A DNA stretch of 64,000 nucleotides, taken from Mycolicibacterium monacense. GTDB taxonomy: Bacteria; Actinomycetota; Actinomycetes; Mycobacteriales; Mycobacteriaceae. This document shows positions 61,715 to 64,000 of the stretch, piece after piece (the first letter of the stretch is position 1; every line of letters begins with the position of its first letter). Position numbers and translations under genes: made by a program. The notes under the pieces are model-generated. The model was given only the letters and a program-made list of their open reading frames with translations. It had not been told where the DNA came from and did not search any database. The stretch covers positions 5,332,001-5,396,000 of the forward strand of contig NZ_AP022617.1 of assembly GCF_010731575.1 (NCBI RefSeq). Reading direction: 5' to 3'.

Positions 61715-62465
61715 GGATCCGGTCGAGGAACTGCCGCGTCCGCTCCTCCTTCGGATCGCCGATCACCGCCTCGGGCGGCCCCTGCTCGAGGATGACGCCA
61801 CGGTCGGTGAACAGCACCTGATTCGACACCTGCCGCGCGAACTGGATCTCGTGGGTGACCACGACCAGCGTCCACCCCTCCACCGCCAGATCCTTGATGA
61901 CCGAGAGCACCTCACCGACCAGTTCGGGATCGAGTGCGGAGGTCGGCTCGTCGAACAGCACGACCTCGGGCCGCAACGCCAGCGCGCGGGCGATCCCGAC
62001 CCGCTGCTGCTGACCGCCCGAGAGTTGGTAGGGGTACTGGTCGCGTTTCTCCGCCAGCCCCACCTGAGTGAGCAGTTCGACGGCCGCCGCCTCGGCCTCC
62101 TCCCTGGGCCGCTTCTGCACGACGATCGGACCCTCGGTGACGTTCTGCAGGACCGTCTTGTGCGGGAACAGGTTGTGGGACTGGAAGACGAACCCGCTCT
62201 GCATCCGGTAGCGGCGCAACTCGTCCTTGGACACCGGTTTGGCGAAGTCGATGCTGACTCCGTTCTCCCCGCCGATGCACACGGTTCCGGCGTCGGGCAC
62301 GTCGAGGGCGTTGAGTGCGCGCAGCAGCGTCGTCTTCCCGGACCCCGACGGACCGATGATCGTGGTCACCGACCCTGCCGGCACCCGGAACGACACCCCT
62401 TTGAGCACTTCGTTGTCGCCGAAGGCCTTGTGCAAACCCTCGGCGACCACCCGATCCTCGGTCAT
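61701..62465 (-). CDS. Polar amino-acid ABC transporter ATPase
   Basis: A 254-residue ATPase of the GlnQ/HisP type. Walker [10 protein letters not shown] (near residue 38), Q-loop [14 protein letters not shown], signature [15 protein letters not shown] and Walker [13 protein letters not shown], then the switch [11 protein letters not shown]. It energises the fused binding-protein/permease encoded directly upstream, with which it overlaps by 4 nt (ATGA). The preferred amino acid is unknown. Confidence 0.93.
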   Translation of the reverse strand: MTEDRVVAEGLHKAFGDNEVLKGVSFRVPAGSVTTIIGPSGSGKTTLLRALNALDVPDAGTVCIGGENGVSIDFAKPVSKDELRRYRMQSGFVFQSHNLFPHKTVLQNVTEGPIVVQKRPREEAEAAAVELLTQVGLAEKRDQYPYQLSGGQQQRVGIARALALRPEVVLFDEPTSALDPELVGEVLSVIKDLAVEGWTLVVVTHEIQFARQVSNQVLFTDRGVILEQGPPEAVIGDPKEERTRQFLDRILNPL

Positions 62466-63931
62466 CTCGCCACGTACCTTTCCAGCCGGCGCTCGATGCG
62501 GCCCTGACCGAACGACAACACCAGGCAGATCACCCAGTAGTACACCGCGGCGGTGCCGTACAGCGCGAAGAACTCGAACGTCGGGGCCGCGACGATCTGC
62601 GCCTGCCGCAGCAGTTCGGTCACCAGGATGGTCGACGCCAGTGAGGTGTCCTTGACCAGGGAGATCAGCGTGTTCGACAGCGGCGGTACGGCCACCCGGG
62701 CGGCCTGCGGCAGCACGATGCGGCGCAGCGACGTCGGGTAGTTCATGCCGATCGTCTCGGCGGCCTCCCACTGACCCTTCGGGATGGACAGGATCGCCGA
62801 GCGGATGATCTCGGCGGCGTACCCGCCGACGTTGAGCGAGAACGCGATCACCGCCGCCGGGAACGGGTCGATCCGGATCCCGAACTCCGGCAGCGCGAAG
62901 AACACGATGAACAACTGCACGAGCAGTGGGGTGCCGCGGATGATCGAGATATAGAAGCGGGCGACGTTGGTCAGCACCACATTCGGCGACAACCGGGCCA
63001 GCGCGACCCCGAGCGCGATCACCAGACCGATAGCGAAGCTGATGACTGTCAGCGGGATCGTCATCGTCAGCGCCGCCCGCGCGAGCGGCCACAGGTTGTC
63101 GAGGATCAGCTGCCACGTGGAACGGGGAGCGCCCGCGGTGTCCGCTTGATCGGACTCCGGCGCACCTGAGGCGTTGGCCTTGAGGTACCGCTGGGAGATC
63201 TCGGCAAGCGTGCCGTCGGCGCGCAGTTCGTCGAGTGCCCGGTTGAGTTCGGGCAGCAGGCCGCTGTCCTTGCGGGCGGCGAAGCCCTGTTCGCTCTTCT
63301 CACCGACCGTGCCCGCGATCTTCACCGAGGTGTCGCCCGTTTCGGCGAGGTAGGCGTACACCGCGATGCTGTCGTTGACGACGACGTCGACCCGGCCCTG
63401 ATTGAGCAGCGTGATGGCCTGGGTGAAACCCTCCACGGCCTCCACCCGCGCCCCGGCCTCACGCGCGACCTCCGACCAGTTGCTGGTCGCGTTCTCGGCG
63501 GCGACCTTGCCCGCGAGATCGTCGAGCGTGGTGATCGAATCGTCGTCGGCGCGGGTGACGATCACTCCCTCGCCCACCGAATACGGTTGTGACAGGTCGT
63601 ATTTCGCCCGCCGCTCGGCGTTGATGGTCACCTCGTTGGCGACCACGTCGAACCGGCCCGCCTCCAGGGCGGCGAACATCGCGTCCCACGGCGTCTCCAC
63701 GAACTCGGCGCGCACTCCGATCTTGTCGGCCACCGCGCGCGCCACGTCGACGTCGTAGCCGACCAGTTGACCGGAGGCGTCGTGATAGCTGAACGGGGCG
63801 TACACCCCCTCGGTGCCGACCCGCAGCACGCCCGCCGACTTGATCGGCTCGTCGCTGCCGTCATCCGCCGATGCGCAGGACGCCACGGTCAGGACGGCGA
63901 GCAGCAGCAGGAGCGCCCGAAGAAACCTCAC
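62462..63931 (-). CDS. Amino-acid ABC transporter, fused substrate-binding protein and permease
   Basis: A 489-residue two-domain protein. A lipoprotein-type signal with lipobox TVASC (Cys19) leads to a family 3 binding domain (residues about 33-250: [48 protein letters not shown]). A linker rich in Ala/Ser/Asp follows, then a HisM/GlnP-type permease from about 272 with the EAA loop [25 protein letters not shown]. Fusion fixes two or more binding domains to each dimeric channel. GTG at 63931 is supported by TAGCGT 6 nt upstream. Confidence 0.93.
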   Translation of the reverse strand: MRFLRALLLLLAVLTVASCASADDGSDEPIKSAGVLRVGTEGVYAPFSYHDASGQLVGYDVDVARAVADKIGVRAEFVETPWDAMFAALEAGRFDVVANEVTINAERRAKYDLSQPYSVGEGVIVTRADDDSITTLDDLAGKVAAENATSNWSEVAREAGARVEAVEGFTQAITLLNQGRVDVVVNDSIAVYAYLAETGDTSVKIAGTVGEKSEQGFAARKDSGLLPELNRALDELRADGTLAEISQRYLKANASGAPESDQADTAGAPRSTWQLILDNLWPLARAALTMTIPLTVISFAIGLVIALGVALARLSPNVVLTNVARFYISIIRGTPLLVQLFIVFFALPEFGIRIDPFPAAVIAFSLNVGGYAAEIIRSAILSIPKGQWEAAETIGMNYPTSLRRIVLPQAARVAVPPLSNTLISLVKDTSLASTILVTELLRQAQIVAAPTFEFFALYGTAAVYYWVICLVLSFGQGRIERRLERYVAR

Positions 63932-63937
63932 CGGCGG

Positions 63938-63943
63938 ACGCTA
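63938..63943 (-). promoter_or_regulatory. Candidate -10 element of the amino-acid ABC transporter operon
   Basis: TAGCGT on the minus strand lies 6 nt before the GTG at 63931 with no Shine-Dalgarno sequence, a leaderless pattern. Confidence 0.45.
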
Positions 63944-64000
63944 ACAAGCCCGCCGCCGCCACAGAAGGGTTCCGATCAGTCCGGCACGTATATCCACGGG

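Noticed and set aside
63976..64000. Possible 3' end of another minus-strand gene reading PWIYVPD then stop.
   Set aside because: Only seven codons are inside the window, so it cannot be told from chance reading.

Overview
The window is a high-GC mycobacterial chromosome segment. The best match is a fast-growing, Mycolicibacterium-like species close to M. smegmatis. The evidence is a complete arabinan operon (GtrA-like flippase, dprE1, dprE2, aftA, embC, embA, start of embB), the galactan genes wzt-glfT1-wzm with the proteasome activator bpa, a GjpA-like envelope protein, an lpqH-type lipoprotein, a cutinase and a PE-PPE-domain esterase. Gene order can be followed against M. tuberculosis (from memory) as blocks corresponding to Rv3795-Rv3789, Rv3783-Rv3780, Rv3778c-Rv3772 and Rv3762c-Rv3752c. 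The blocks are separated by accessory genes, many of them typical of saprophytic mycobacteria.

Layout. 1-11590 (minus): arabinan operon, whose products make decaprenyl-phosphoryl-arabinose and build arabinan on the galactan. 11616-16168: accessory insert with a MocR regulator, an AhpD-like protein, a phosphotransferase, a zinc-ribbon protein and a GjpA-like secreted protein. 16476-19573 (minus): bpa-wzt-glfT1-wzm. 20014-26498: a class V aminotransferase homologue lacking the PLP lysine, a quinone reductase/MarR pair, echA21, hisC2, and tRNA-Ser(UGA), tRNA-Ser(GCU) and tRNA-Arg(ACG). 26730-36854: stress and general metabolism (universal stress protein, cutinase, phosphoesterase, glucose-6-phosphate dehydrogenase, a tandem imine-reductase-like pair under HxlR, alkylsulfatase, SDR, histidine phosphatase). 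36900-44682: the proXVWZ osmoprotectant importer, a glycolipid-binding protein, tyrA, and tadA with its partner, ending at tRNA-Ser(CGA) and a strong terminator. 44843-48635: small membrane and secreted proteins and a penicillin-binding lipoprotein. 48726-53040: a compact B12-dependent diol dehydratase operon with fused large and medium subunits plus a reactivase. 53048-63931: PE-PPE esterase, lpqH, haloalkane dehalogenase, tgt, a P450 (probably CYP164A), a saccharopine-reductase-like protein, an HpnE-like oxidoreductase with its TetR regulator, and an amino-acid ABC importer with fused binding protein and permease.

Regulation visible in sequence. About sixteen genes have a TANNNT -10 hexamer 6-8 nt before the start codon, usually without a Shine-Dalgarno sequence. 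This is the signature of leaderless mRNAs. Inverted repeats sit in the HxlR/imine-reductase, MarR/quinone-reductase and HpnE/TetR control regions. Operons are tightly packed, with many 4-nt ATGA or GTGA start/stop overlaps.

I saw no prophage, insertion sequence, CRISPR array or rRNA. Most of the window is recognisable mycobacterial gene content. The least ordinary items are the lysine-less aminotransferase homologue, the minimal fused diol dehydratase operon, the tgt gene with an internal insertion, and the predicted operators.
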